A stretch of 64,000 nucleotides of DNA, from assembly GCF_004210375.1 (NCBI RefSeq), contig NC_134829.1, forward strand, positions 58,706,107 through 58,770,106, in the 5' to 3' direction. The translations under genes and the position numbers were made by a program. This document shows, piece after piece, positions 1 to 14,700 of the stretch. Source of the stretch: Tachypleus tridentatus. Taxonomy: Eukaryota; Arthropoda; Merostomata; Xiphosura; Limulidae. Position 1 is the stretch's first letter. Each line of letters opens with the position of its first letter. The notes beneath the pieces are model-generated. The model saw nothing but the letters and a program-made list of their open reading frames with translations. It made no database searches and had not been told where the DNA came from.

Positions 1-3000
1 TTACTAGTGTTGGTATATGTCTAGTTGTAACTTTACAACATCTTGAATCTATCTCTGTTCTGATTACTAGTGTTGGTATATGTCTAGTTGTAACTTTACA
101 ACATCTTGAATCTATCTCTGTTCTGATTACTAGTGTTGGTATATGTCTAGTTGTAACTTTACAACATCTTGAATCTATCTCTGTTCTGATTACTAGTGTT
201 GGTATATGTCTAGTTGTAACTTTACAACATCTTGAATCTATCTCTGTTCTGATTACTAGTGTTGGTATATGTCTAGTTGTAACTTTACAACATCTTGAAT
301 CTATCTCTGTTCTGATTACTAGTGTTGGTATATGTCTAGTTGTAACTTTACAACATCTTGAATCTATCTCTGTTCTGATTACTAGTGTTGGTATATGTCT
401 AGTTGTAACTTTACAACATCTTGAATCTATCTCTGTTCTGATTACTAGTGTTGGTATATGTCTGGTTGTAACTTTACAACATCTTGAATCTATCTCTGTT
501 CTGATTACTAGTGTTGGTATATGTCTAGTTGTAACTTTACAACATCTTGAATCTATCTCTGTTCTGATTACTAGTGTTGGTATATGTCTAGTTGTAACTT
601 TACAACATCTTGAATCTATCTCTGTTCTGATTACTAGTGTTGGTATATGTCTAGTTGTAACTTTACAACATCTTGAATCTATCTCTGTTCTGATTACTAG
701 TGTTGGTATATGTCTAGTTGTAACTTTACAACATCTTGAATCTATCTCTGTTCTGATTACTAGTGTTGGTATATGTCTAGTTGTAACTTTACAACATCTT
801 GAATCTATCTCTGTTCTGATTACTAGTGTTGGTATATGTCTAGTTGTAACTTTACAACATCTTGAATCTATCTCTGTTCTGATTACTAGTGTTGGTATAT
901 GTCTAGTTGTAACTTTACAACATCTTGAATCTATCTCTGTTCTGATTACTAGTGTTGGTATATGTCTAGTTGTAACTTTACAACATCTTGAATCTATCTC
1001 TGTTCTGATTACTAGTGTTGGTATATGTCTAGTTGTAACTTTACAACATCTTGAATCTATCTCTGTTCTGATTACTAGTGTTGGTATATGTCTAGTTGTA
1101 ACTTTACAACATCTTGAATCTATCTCTGTTCTGATTACTAGTGTTGGTATATGTCTAGTAACTTTACAACATCTTGAATCTATCTCTGTTCTGATTACTA
1201 GTGTTGGTATATGTCTAGTTGTAACTTTACAACATCTTGAATCTATCTCTGTTCTGATTACTAGTGTTGGTATATGTCTAGTTGTAACTTTACAACATCT
1301 TGAATCTATCTCTGTTCTGATTACTAGTGTTGGTATATGTCTAGTTGTAACTTTACAACATCTTGAATCTATCTCTGTTCTGATTACTAGTGTTGGTATA
1401 TGTCTAGTTGTAACTTTACAACATCTTGAATCTATCTCTGTTCTGATTACTAGTGTTGGTATATGTCTAGTTGTAACTTTACAACATCTTGAATCTATCT
1501 CTGTTCTGATTACTAGTGTTGGTATATGTCTAGTTGTAACTTTACAACATCTTGAATCTATCTCTGTTCTGATTACTAGTGTTGGTATATGTCTGGTTGT
1601 AACTTTACAACATCTTGAATCTATCTCTGTTCTGATTACTAGTGTTGGTATATGTCTAGTTGTAACTTTACAACATCTTGAATCTATCTCTGTTCTGATT
1701 ACTAGTGTTGGTATATGTCTAGTTGTAACTTTACAACATCTTGAATCTATCTCTGTTCTGATTACTAGTGTTGGTATATGTCTAGTTGTAACTTTACAAC
1801 ATCTTGAATCTATCTCTGTTCTGATTACTAGTGTTGGTATATGTCTGGTTGTAACTTTACAACATCTTGAATCTATCTCTGTTCTGATTACTAGTGTTGG
1901 TATATGTCTAGTTGTAACTTTACAGCATCTTGAATCTATCTCTGTTCTGATTACTAGTGTTGGTATATGTCTAGTTGTAACTTTACAACATCTTGAATCT
2001 ATCTCTGTTCTGATTACTAGTGTTGGTATATGTCTAGTTGTAACTTTACAACATCTTGAATCTATCTCTGTTCTGATTACTAGTGTTGGTATATGTCTAG
2101 TTGTAACTTTACAACATCTTGAATCTATCTCTGTTCTGATTACTAGTGTTGGTATATGTCTAGTTGTAACTTTACAACATCTTGAATCTATCTCTGTTCT
2201 GATTACTAGTGTTGGTATATGTCTAGTTGTAACTTTACAACATCTTGAATCTATCTCTGTTCTGATTACTAGTGTTGGTATATGTCTAGTTGTAACTTTA
2301 CAACATCTTGAATCTATCTCTGTTCTGATTACTAGTGTTGGTATATGTCTAGTTGTAACTTTACAACATCTTGAATCTATCTCTGTTCTGATTACTAGTG
2401 TTGGTATATGTCTAGTTGTAACTTTACAACATCTTGAATCTATCTCTGTTCTGATTACTAGTGTTGGTATATGTCTAGTTGTAACTTTACAACATCTTGA
2501 ATCTATCTCTGTTCTGATTACTAGTGTTGGTATATGTCTAGTTGTAACTTTACAACATCTTGAATCTATCTCTGTTCTGATTACTAGTGTTGGTATATGT
2601 CTAGTTGTAACTTTACAACATCTTGAATCTATCTCTGTTCTGATTACTAGTGTTGGTATATGTCTAGTTGTAACTTTACAACATCTTGAATCTATCTCTG
2701 TTCTGATTACTAGTGTTGGTATATGTCTGGTTGTAACTTTACAACATCTTGAATCTATCTCTGTTCTGATTACTAGTGTTGGTATATGTCTAGTTGTAAC
2801 TTTACAACATCTTGAATCTATCTCTGTTCTGATTACTAGTGTTGGTATATGTCTGGTTGTAACTTTACAACATCTTGAATCTATCTCTGTTCTGATTACT
2901 AGTGTTGGTATATGTCTAGTTGTAACTTTACAACATCTTGAATCTATCTCTGTTCTGATTACTAGTGTTGGTATATGTCTAGTTGTAACTTTACAACATC

Positions 3001-6000
3001 TTGAATCTATCTCTGTTCTGATTACTAGTGTTGGTATATGTCTAGTTGTAACTTTACAACATCTTGAATCTATCTCTGTTCTGATTACTAGTGTTGGTAT
3101 ATGTCTAGTTGTAACTTTACAACATCTTGAATCTATCTCTGTTCTGATTACTAGTGTTGGTATATGTCTAGTTGTAACTTTACAACATCTTGAATCTATC
3201 TCTGTTCTGATTACTAGTGTTGGTATATGTCTAGTTGTAACTTTACAACATCTTGAATCTATCTCTGTTCTGATTACTAGTGTTGGTATATGTCTAGTTG
3301 TAACTTTACAACATCTTGAATCTATCTCTGTTCTGATTACTAGTGTTGGTATATGTCTAGTTGTAACTTTACAACATCTTGAATCTATCTCTGTTCTGAT
3401 TACTAGTGTTGGTATATGTCTAGTTGTAACTTTACAACATCTTGAATCTATCTCTGTTCTGATTACTAGTGTTGGTATATGTCTAGTTGTAACTTTACAA
3501 CATCTTGAATCTATCTCTGTTCTGATTACTAGTGTTGGTATATGTCTAGTTGTAACTTTACAACATCTTGAATCTATCTCTGTTCTGATTACTAGTGTTG
3601 GTATATGTCTAGTTGTAACTTTACAACATCTTGAATCTATCTCTGTTCTGATTACTAGTGTTGGTATATGTCTAGTTGTAACTTTACAGCATCTTGAATC
3701 TATCTCTGTTCTGATTACTAGTGTTGGTATATGTCTAGTTGTAACTTTACAACATCTTGAATCTATCTCTGTTCTGATTACTAGTGTTGGTATATGTCTA
3801 GTTGTAACTTTACAACATCTTGAATCTATCTCTGTTCTGATTACTAGTGTTGGTATATGTCTAGTTGTAACTTTACAACATCTTGAATCTATCTCTGTTC
3901 TGATTACTAGTGTTGGTATATGTCTAGTTGTAACTTTACAACATCTTGAATCTATCTCTGTTCTGATTACTAGTGTTGGTATATGTCTAGTTGTAACTTT
4001 ACAACATCTTGAATCTATCTCTGTTCTGATTACTAGTGTTGGTATATGTCTAGTTGTAACTTTACAACATCTTGAATCTATCTCTGTTCTGATTACTAGT
4101 GTTGGTATATGTCTAGTTGTAACTTTACAACATCTTGAATCTATCTCTGTTCTGATTACTAGTGTTGGTATATGTCTAGTTGTAACTTTACAACATCTTG
4201 AATCTATCTCTGTTCTGATTACTAGTGTTGGTATATGTCTAGTTGTAACTTTACAACATCTTGAATCTATCTCTGTTCTGATTACTAGTGTTGGTATATG
4301 TCTAGTTGTAACTTTACAACATCTTGAATCTATCTCTGTTCTGATTACTAGTGTTGGTATATGTCTAGTTGTAACTTTACAACATCTTGAATCTATCTCT
4401 GTTCTGATTACTAGTGTTGGTATATGTCTAGTTGTAACTTTACAACATCTTGAATCTATCTCTGTTCTGATTACTAGTGTTGGTATATGTCTAGTTGTAA
4501 CTTTACAACATCTTGAATCTATCTCTGTTCTGATTACTAGTGTTGGTATATGTCTAGTTGTAACTTTACAACATCTTGAATCTATCTCTGTTCTGATTAC
4601 TAGTGTTGGTATATGTCTAGTTGTAACTTTACAACATCTTGAATCTATCTCTGTTCTGATTACTAGTGTTGGTATATGTCTAGTTGTAACTTTACAACAT
4701 CTTGAATCTATCTCTGTTCTGATTACTAGTGTTGGTATATGTCTAGTTGTAACTTTACAACATCTTGAATCTATCTCTGTTCTGATTACTAGTGTTGGTA
4801 TATGTCTAGTTGTAACTTTACAACATCTTGAATCTATCTCTGTTCTGATTACTAGTGTTGGTATATGTCTAGTTGTAACTTTACAACATCTTGAATCTAT
4901 CTCTGTTCTGATTACTAGTGTTGGTATATGTCTAGTTGTAACTTTACAACATCTTGAATCTATCTCTGTTCTGATTACTAGTGTTGGTATATGTCTAGTT
5001 GTAACTTTACAACATCTTGAATCTATCTCTGTTCTGATTACTAGTGTTGGTATATGTCTAGTTGTAACTTTACAACATCTTGAATCTATCTCTGTTCTGA
5101 TTACTAGTGTTGGTATATGTCTGGTTGTAACTTTACAACATCTTGAATCTATCTCTGTTCTGATTACTAGTGTTGGTATATGTCTAGTTGTAACTTTACA
5201 ACATCTTGAATCTATCTCTGTTCTGATTACTAGTGTTGGTATATGTCTAGTTGTAACTTTACAACATCTTGAATCTATCTCTGTTCTGATTACTAGTGTT
5301 GGTATATGTCTAGTTGTAACTTTACAACATCTTGAATCTATCTCTGTTCTGATTACTAGTGTTGGTATATGTCTAGTTGTAACTTTACAACATCTTGAAT
5401 CTATCTCTGTTCTGATTACTAGTGTTGGTATATGTCTAGTTGTAACTTTACAACATCTTGAATCTATCTCTGTTCTGATTACTAGTGTTGGTATATGTCT
5501 AGTTGTAACTTTACAACATCTTGAATCTATCTCTGTTCTGATTACTAGTGTTGGTATATGTCTAGTTGTAACTTTACAACATCTTGAATCTATCTCTGTT
5601 CTGATTACTAGTGTTGGTATATGTCTAGTTGTAACTTTACAACATCTTGAATCTATCTCTGTTCTGATTACTAGTGTTGGTATATGTCTAGTTGTAACTT
5701 TACAACATCTTGAATCTATCTCTGTTCTGATTACTAGTGTTGGTATATGTCTAGTTGTAACTTTACAACATCTTGAATCTATCTCTGTTCTGATTACTAG
5801 TGTTGGTATATGTCTAGTTGTAACTTTACAACATCTTGAATCTATCTCTGTTCTGATTACTAGTGTTGGTATATGTCTAGTTGTAACTTTACAACATCTT
5901 GAATCTATCTCTGTTCTGATTACTAGTGTTGGTATATGTCTAGTTGTAACTTTACAACATCTTGAATCTATCTCTGTTCTGATTACTAGTGTTGGTATAT

Positions 6001-6256
6001 GTCTAGTTGTAACTTTACAACATCTTGAATCTATCTCTGTTCTGATTACTAGTGTTGGTATATGTCTGGTTGTAACTTTACAACATCTTGAATCTATCTC
6101 TGTTCTGATTACTAGTGTTGGTATATGTCTAGTTGTAACTTTACAACATCTTGAATCTATCTCTGTTCTGATTACTAGTGTTGGTATATGTCTAGTTGTA
6201 ACTTTACAACATCTTGAATCTATCTCTGTTCTGATTACTAGTGTTGGTATATGTCT

Positions 6257-7516
6257 GGTTGTAACTTTACAACATCTTGAATCTATCTCTGTTCTGATTA
6301 CTAGTGTTGGTATATGTCTGGTTGTAACTTTACAACATCTTGAATCTATCTCTGTTCTGATTACTAGTGTTGGTATATGTCTAGTTGTAACTTTACAACA
6401 TCTTGAATCTATCTCTGTTCTGATTACTAGTGTTGGTATATGTCTAGTTGTAACTTTACAACATCTTGAATCTATCTCTGTTCTGATTACTAGTGTTGGT
6501 ATATGTCTAGTTGTAACTTTACAACATCTTGAATCTATCTCTGTTCTGATTACTAGTGTTGGTATATGTCTGGTTGTAACTTTACAACATCTTGAATCTA
6601 TCTCTGTTCTGATTACTAGTGTTGGTATATGTCTAGTTGTAACTTTACAACATCTTGAATCTATCTCTGTTCTGATTACTAGTGTTGGTATATGTCTAGT
6701 TGTAACTTTACAACATCTTGAATCTATCTCTGTTCTGATTACTAGTGTTGGTATATGTCTAGTTGTAACTTTACAACATCTTGAATCTATCTCTGTTCTG
6801 ATTACTAGTGTTGGTATATGTCTAGTTGTAACTTTACAACATCTTGAATCTATCTCTGTTCTGATTACTAGTGTTGGTATATGTCTGGTTGTAACTTTAC
6901 AACATCTTGAATCTATCTCTGTTCTGATTACTAGTGTTGGTATATGTCTGGTTGTAACTTTACAACATCTTGAATCTATCTCTGTTCTGATTACTAGTGT
7001 TGGTATATGTCTAGTTGTAACTTTACAACATCTTGAATCTATCTCTGTTCTGATTACTAGTGTTGGTATATGTCTAGTTGTAACTTTACAACATCTTGAA
7101 TCTATCTCTGTTCTGATTACTAGTGTTGGTATATGTCTAGTTGTAACTTTACAACATCTTGAATCTATCTCTGTTCTGATTACTAGTGTTGGTATATGTC
7201 TGGTTGTAACTTTACAACATCTTGAATCTATCTCTGTTCTGATTACTAGTGTTGGTATATGTCTAGTTGTAACTTTACAACATCTTGAATCTATCTCTGT
7301 TCTGATTACTAGTGTTGGTATATGTCTAGTTGTAACTTTACAACATCTTGAATCTATCTCTGTTCTGATTACTAGTGTTGGTATATGTCTAGTTGTAACT
7401 TTACAACATCTTGAATCTATCTCTGTTCTGATTACTAGTGTTGGTATATGTCTAGTTGTAACTTTACAACATCTTGAATCTATCTCTGTTCTGATTACTA
7501 GTGTTGGTATATGTCT
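6257..7516. repeat. 10-unit (630-bp) tandem block duplication within the satellite
   Basis: Three rare ctgG substitutions at 6257, 6320 and 6572 recur at 6887, 6950 and 7202, each offset by exactly 630 bp (10 units). The preceding marker at 6068 has no partner at 6698, so the duplicated block begins after it. The exact edges cannot be seen because surrounding units are identical. This is the clearest higher-order structure in the G domain and fits unequal exchange of a 10-unit block. Confidence 0.8.
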
Positions 7517-8100
7517 AGTTGTAACTTTACAACATCTTGAATCTATCTCTGTTCTGATTACTAGTGTTGGTATATGTCTAGTTGTAACTTTACAACATCT
7601 TGAATCTATCTCTGTTCTGATTACTAGTGTTGGTATATGTCTAGTTGTAACTTTACAACATCTTGAATCTATCTCTGTTCTGATTACTAGTGTTGGTATA
7701 TGTCTAGTTGTAACTTTACAACATCTTGAATCTATCTCTGTTCTGATTACTAGTGTTGGTATATGTCTAGTTGTAACTTTACAACATCTTGAATCTATCT
7801 CTGTTCTGATTACTAGTGTTGGTATATGTCTAGTTGTAACTTTACAACATCTTGAATCTATCTCTGTTCTGATTACTAGTGTTGGTATATGTCTAGTTGT
7901 AACTTTACAACATCTTGAATCTATCTCTGTTCTGATTACTAGTGTTGGTATATGTCTAGTTGTAACTTTACAACATCTTGAATCTATCTCTGTTCTGATT
8001 ACTAGTGTTGGTATATGTCTAGTTGTAACTTTACAACATCTTGAATCTATCTCTGTTCTGATTACTAGTGTTGGTATATGTCTAGTTGTAACTTTACAAC

Positions 8101-8790
8101 ATCTTGAATCTATGTCTACTAGTGTTGTAACTTTACAACATCTTGAATCTATCTCTGTTCTGATTACTAGTGTTGGTATATGTCTAGTTGTAACTTTACA
8201 ACATCTTGAATCTATCTCTGTTCTGATTACTAGTGTTGGTATATGTCTAGTTGTAACTTTACAACATCTTGAATCTATCTCTGTTCTGATTACTAGTGTT
8301 GGTATATGTCTAGTTGTAACTTTACAACATCTTGAATCTATCTCTGTTCTGATTACTAGTGTTGGTATATGTCTAGTTGTAACTTTACAACATCTTGAAT
8401 CTATCTCTGTTCTGATTACTAGTGTTGGTATATGTCTAGTTGTAACTTTACAACATCTTGAATCTATCTCTGTTCTGATTACTAGTGTTGGTATATGTCT
8501 AGTTGTAACTTTACAGCATCTTGAATCTATCTCTGTTCTGATTACTAGTGTTGGTATATGTCTAGTTGTAACTTTACAACATCTTGAATCTATCTCTGTT
8601 CTGATTACTAGTGTTGGTATATGTCTAGTTGTAACTTTACAACATCTTGAATCTATCTCTGTTCTGATTACTAGTGTTGGTATATGTCTGGTTGTAACTT
8701 TACATCTTGAATCATCTTGAATTACTATATGTCTGTTTCTGAACATCTTGAATCTAGTGTTCTGATTACTAGTGTTGGTATATGTAGTTG
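8101..8790. repeat. Disturbed satellite units in the G domain
   Basis: A shortened unit lies at 8101-8130 (tctatgtctactagtgttg), nine regular units follow, and a scrambled stretch lies at 8700-8790. There, pieces of the unit (catcttgaatc, ctatatgtct, gaacatcttgaat) are joined out of order before regular units resume. Both disturbances change length by a multiple of three, but the second creates an in-frame TGA. This is the only heavily rearranged spot in the first 28 kb and may mark a repaired break or an old array junction. Confidence 0.85.
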
Positions 8791-11700
8791 TAACTTTACA
8801 ACATCTTGAATCTATCTCTGTTCTGATTACTAGTGTTGGTATATGTCTAGTTGTAACTTTACAACATCTTGAATCTATCTCTGTTCTGATTACTAGTGTT
8901 GGTATATGTCTAGTTGTAACTTTACAACATCTTGAATCTATCTCTGTTCTGATTACTAGTGTTGGTATATGTCTAGTTGTAACTTTACAACATCTTGAAT
9001 CTATCTCTGTTCTGATTACTAGTGTTGGTATATGTCTAGTTGTAACTTTACAACATCTTGAATCTATCTCTGTTCTGATTACTAGTGTTGGTATATGTCT
9101 AGTTGTAACTTTACAACATCTTGAATCTATCTCTGTTCTGATTACTAGTGTTGGTATATGTCTAGTTGTAACTTTACAACATCTTGAATCTATCTCTGTT
9201 CTGATTACTAGTGTTGGTATATGTCTAGTTGTAACTTTACAACATCTTGAATCTATCTCTGTTCTGATTACTAGTGTTGGTATATGTCTGGTTGTAACTT
9301 TACAACATCTTGAATCTATCTCTGTTCTGATTACTAGTGTTGGTATATGTCTAGTTGTAACTTTACAACATCTTGAATCTATCTCTGTTCTGATTACTAG
9401 TGTTGGTATATGTCTAGTTGTAACTTTACAACATCTTGAATCTATCTCTGTTCTGATTACTAGTGTTGGTATATGTCTAGTTGTAACTTTACAACATCTT
9501 GAATCTATCTCTGTTCTGATTACTAGTGTTGGTATATGTCTAGTTGTAACTTTACAACATCTTGAATCTATCTCTGTTCTGATTACTAGTGTTGGTATAT
9601 GTCTAGTTGTAACTTTACAACATCTTGAATCTATCTCTGTTCTGATTACTAGTGTTGGTATATGTCTGGTTGTAACTTTACAACATCTTGAATCTATCTC
9701 TGTTCTGATTACTAGTGTTGGTATATGTCTAGTTGTAACTTTACAACATCTTGAATCTATCTCTGTTCTGATTACTAGTGTTGGTATATGTCTAGTTGTA
9801 ACTTTACAACATCTTGAATCTATCTCTGTTCTGATTACTAGTGTTGGTATATGTCTAGTTGTAACTTTACAACATCTTGAATCTATCTCTGTTCTGATTA
9901 CTAGTGTTGGTATATGTCTAGTTGTAACTTTACAACATCTTGAATCTATCTCTGTTCTGATTACTAGTGTTGGTATATGTCTAGTTGTAACTTTACAACA
10001 TCTTGAATCTATCTCTGTTCTGATTACTAGTGTTGGTATATGTCTAGTTGTAACTTTACAACATCTTGAATCTATCTCTGTTCTGATTACTAGTGTTGGT
10101 ATATGTCTAGTTGTAACTTTACAACATCTTGAATCTATCTCTGTTCTGATTACTAGTGTTGGTATATGTCTAGTTGTAACTTTACAACATCTTGAATCTA
10201 TCTCTGTTCTGATTACTAGTGTTGGTATATGTCTAGTTGTAACTTTACAACATCTTGAATCTATCTCTGTTCTGATTACTAGTGTTGGTATATGTCTAGT
10301 TGTAACTTTACAACATCTTGAATCTATCTCTGTTCTGATTACTAGTGTTGGTATATGTCTAGTTGTAACTTTACAACATCTTGAATCTATCTCTGTTCTG
10401 ATTACTAGTGTTGGTATATGTCTAGTTGTAACTTTACAACATCTTGAATCTATCTCTGTTCTGATTACTAGTGTTGGTATATGTCTAGTTGTAACTTTAC
10501 AACATCTTGAATCTATCTCTGTTCTGATTACTAGTGTTGGTATATGTCTAGTTGTAACTTTACAACATCTTGAATCTATCTCTGTTCTGATTACTAGTGT
10601 TGGTATATGTCTAGTTGTAACTTTACAACATCTTGAATCTATCTCTGTTCTGATTACTAGTGTTGGTATATGTCTAGTTGTAACTTTACAACATCTTGAA
10701 TCTATCTCTGTTCTGATTACTAGTGTTGGTATATGTCTAGTTGTAACTTTACAACATCTTGAATCTATCTCTGTTCTGATTACTAGTGTTGGTATATGTC
10801 TAGTTGTAACTTTACAACATCTTGAATCTATCTCTGTTCTGATTACTAGTGTTGGTATATGTCTAGTTGTAACTTTACAACATCTTGAATCTATCTCTGT
10901 TCTGATTACTAGTGTTGGTATATGTCTAGTTGTAACTTTACAACATCTTGAATCTATCTCTGTTCTGATTACTAGTGTTGGTATATGTCTAGTTGTAACT
11001 TTACAACATCTTGAATCTATCTCTGTTCTGATTACTAGTGTTGGTATATGTCTAGTTGTAACTTTACAGCATCTTGAATCTATCTCTGTTCTGATTACTA
11101 GTGTTGGTATATGTCTAGTTGTAACTTTACAACATCTTGAATCTATCTCTGTTCTGATTACTAGTGTTGGTATATGTCTAGTTGTAACTTTACAACATCT
11201 TGAATCTATCTCTGTTCTGATTACTAGTGTTGGTATATGTCTAGTTGTAACTTTACAACATCTTGAATCTATCTCTGTTCTGATTACTAGTGTTGGTATA
11301 TGTCTGGTTGTAACTTTACAACATCTTGAATCTATCTCTGTTCTGATTACTAGTGTTGGTATATGTCTAGTTGTAACTTTACAACATCTTGAATCTATCT
11401 CTGTTCTGATTACTAGTGTTGGTATATGTCTAGTTGTAACTTTACAACATCTTGAATCTATCTCTGTTCTGATTACTAGTGTTGGTATATGTCTAGTTGT
11501 AACTTTACAACATCTTGAATCTATCTCTGTTCTGATTACTAGTGTTGGTATATGTCTAGTTGTAACTTTACAACATCTTGAATCTATCTCTGTTCTGATT
11601 ACTAGTGTTGGTATATGTCTAGTTGTAACTTTACAACATCTTGAATCTATCTCTGTTCTGATTACTAGTGTTGGTATATGTCTAGTTGTAACTTTACAAC

Positions 11701-14700
11701 ATCTTGAATCTATCTCTGTTCTGATTACTAGTGTTGGTATATGTCTAGTTGTAACTTTACAACATCTTGAATCTATCTCTGTTCTGATTACTAGTGTTGG
11801 TATATGTCTAGTTGTAACTTTACAACATCTTGAATCTATCTCTGTTCTGATTACTAGTGTTGGTATATGTCTAGTTGTAACTTTACAACATCTTGAATCT
11901 ATCTCTGTTCTGATTACTAGTGTTGGTATATGTCTAGTTGTAACTTTACAACATCTTGAATCTATCTCTGTTCTGATTACTAGTGTTGGTATATGTCTAG
12001 TTGTAACTTTACAACATCTTGAATCTATCTCTGTTCTGATTACTAGTGTTGGTATATGTCTAGTTGTAACTTTACAACATCTTGAATCTATCTCTGTTCT
12101 GATTACTAGTGTTGGTATATGTCTAGTTGTAACTTTACAACATCTTGAATCTATCTCTGTTCTGATTACTAGTGTTGGTATATGTCTAGTTGTAACTTTA
12201 CAACATCTTGAATCTATCTCTGTTCTGATTACTAGTGTTGGTATATGTCTAGTTGTAACTTTACAACATCTTGAATCTATCTCTGTTCTGATTACTAGTG
12301 TTGGTATATGTCTAGTTGTAACTTTACAACATCTTGAATCTATCTCTGTTCTGATTACTAGTGTTGGTATATGTCTGGTTGTAACTTTACAACATCTTGA
12401 ATCTATCTCTGTTCTGATTACTAGTGTTGGTATATGTCTGGTTGTAACTTTACAACATCTTGAATCTATCTCTGTTCTGATTACTAGTGTTGGTATATGT
12501 CTAGTTGTAACTTTACAACATCTTGAATCTATCTCTGTTCTGATTACTAGTGTTGGTATATGTCTAGTTGTAACTTTACAACATCTTGAATCTATCTCTG
12601 TTCTGATTACTAGTGTTGGTATATGTCTAGTTGTAACTTTACAACATCTTGAATCTATCTCTGTTCTGATTACTAGTGTTGGTATATGTCTAGTTGTAAC
12701 TTTACAACATCTTGAATCTATCTCTGTTCTGATTACTAGTGTTGGTATATGTCTAGTTGTAACTTTACAACATCTTGAATCTATCTCTGTTCTGATTACT
12801 AGTGTTGGTATATGTCTAGTTGTAACTTTACAACATCTTGAATCTATCTCTGTTCTGATTACTAGTGTTGGTATATGTCTAGTTGTAACTTTACAACATC
12901 TTGAATCTATCTCTGTTCTGATTACTAGTGTTGGTATATGTCTAGTTGTAACTTTACAGCATCTTGAATCTATCTCTGTTCTGATTACTAGTGTTGGTAT
13001 ATGTCTAGTTGTAACTTTACAACATCTTGAATCTATCTCTGTTCTGATTACTAGTGTTGGTATATGTCTAGTTGTAACTTTACAACATCTTGAATCTATC
13101 TCTGTTCTGATTACTAGTGTTGGTATATGTCTAGTTGTAACTTTACAACATCTTGAATCTATCTCTGTTCTGATTACTAGTGTTGGTATATGTCTAGTTG
13201 TAACTTTACAACATCTTGAATCTATCTCTGTTCTGATTACTAGTGTTGGTATATGTCTAGTTGTAACTTTACAACATCTTGAATCTATCTCTGTTCTGAT
13301 TACTAGTGTTGGTATATGTCTAGTTGTAACTTTACAACATCTTGAATCTATCTCTGTTCTGATTACTAGTGTTGGTATATGTCTGGTTGTAACTTTACAA
13401 CATCTTGAATCTATCTCTGTTCTGATTACTAGTGTTGGTATATGTCTAGTTGTAACTTTACAACATCTTGAATCTATCTCTGTTCTGATTACTAGTGTTG
13501 GTATATGTCTAGTTGTAACTTTACAACATCTTGAATCTATCTCTGTTCTGATTACTAGTGTTGGTATATGTCTAGTTGTAACTTTACAACATCTTGAATC
13601 TATCTCTGTTCTGATTACTAGTGTTGGTATATGTCTAGTTGTAACTTTACAACATCTTGAATCTATCTCTGTTCTGATTACTAGTGTTGGTATATGTCTA
13701 GTTGTAACTTTACAACATCTTGAATCTATCTCTGTTCTGATTACTAGTGTTGGTATATGTCTAGTTGTAACTTTACAACATCTTGAATCTATCTCTGTTC
13801 TGATTACTAGTGTTGGTATATGTCTAGTTGTAACTTTACAACATCTTGAATCTATCTCTGTTCTGATTACTAGTGTTGGTATATGTCTAGTTGTAACTTT
13901 ACAACATCTTGAATCTATCTCTGTTCTGATTACTAGTGTTGGTATATGTCTAGTTGTAACTTTACAACATCTTGAATCTATCTCTGTTCTGATTACTAGT
14001 GTTGGTATATGTCTAGTTGTAACTTTACAACATCTTGAATCTATCTCTGTTCTGATTACTAGTGTTGGTATATGTCTAGTTGTAACTTTACAACATCTTG
14101 AATCTATCTCTGTTCTGATTACTAGTGTTGGTATATGTCTAGTTGTAACTTTACAACATCTTGAATCTATCTCTGTTCTGATTACTAGTGTTGGTATATG
14201 TCTAGTTGTAACTTTACAACATCTTGAATCTATCTCTGTTCTGATTACTAGTGTTGGTATATGTCTAGTTGTAACTTTACAACATCTTGAATCTATCTCT
14301 GTTCTGATTACTAGTGTTGGTATATGTCTAGTTGTAACTTTACAACATCTTGAATCTATCTCTGTTCTGATTACTAGTGTTGGTATATGTCTAGTTGTAA
14401 CTTTACAACATCTTGAATCTATCTCTGTTCTGATTACTAGTGTTGGTATATGTCTAGTTGTAACTTTACAACATCTTGAATCTATCTCTGTTCTGATTAC
14501 TAGTGTTGGTATATGTCTAGTTGTAACTTTACAACATCTTGAATCTATCTCTGTTCTGATTACTAGTGTTGGTATATGTCTAGTTGTAACTTTACAACAT
14601 CTTGAATCTATCTCTGTTCTGATTACTAGTGTTGGTATATGTCTAGTTGTAACTTTACAACATCTTGAATCTATCTCTGTTCTGATTACTAGTGTTGGTA

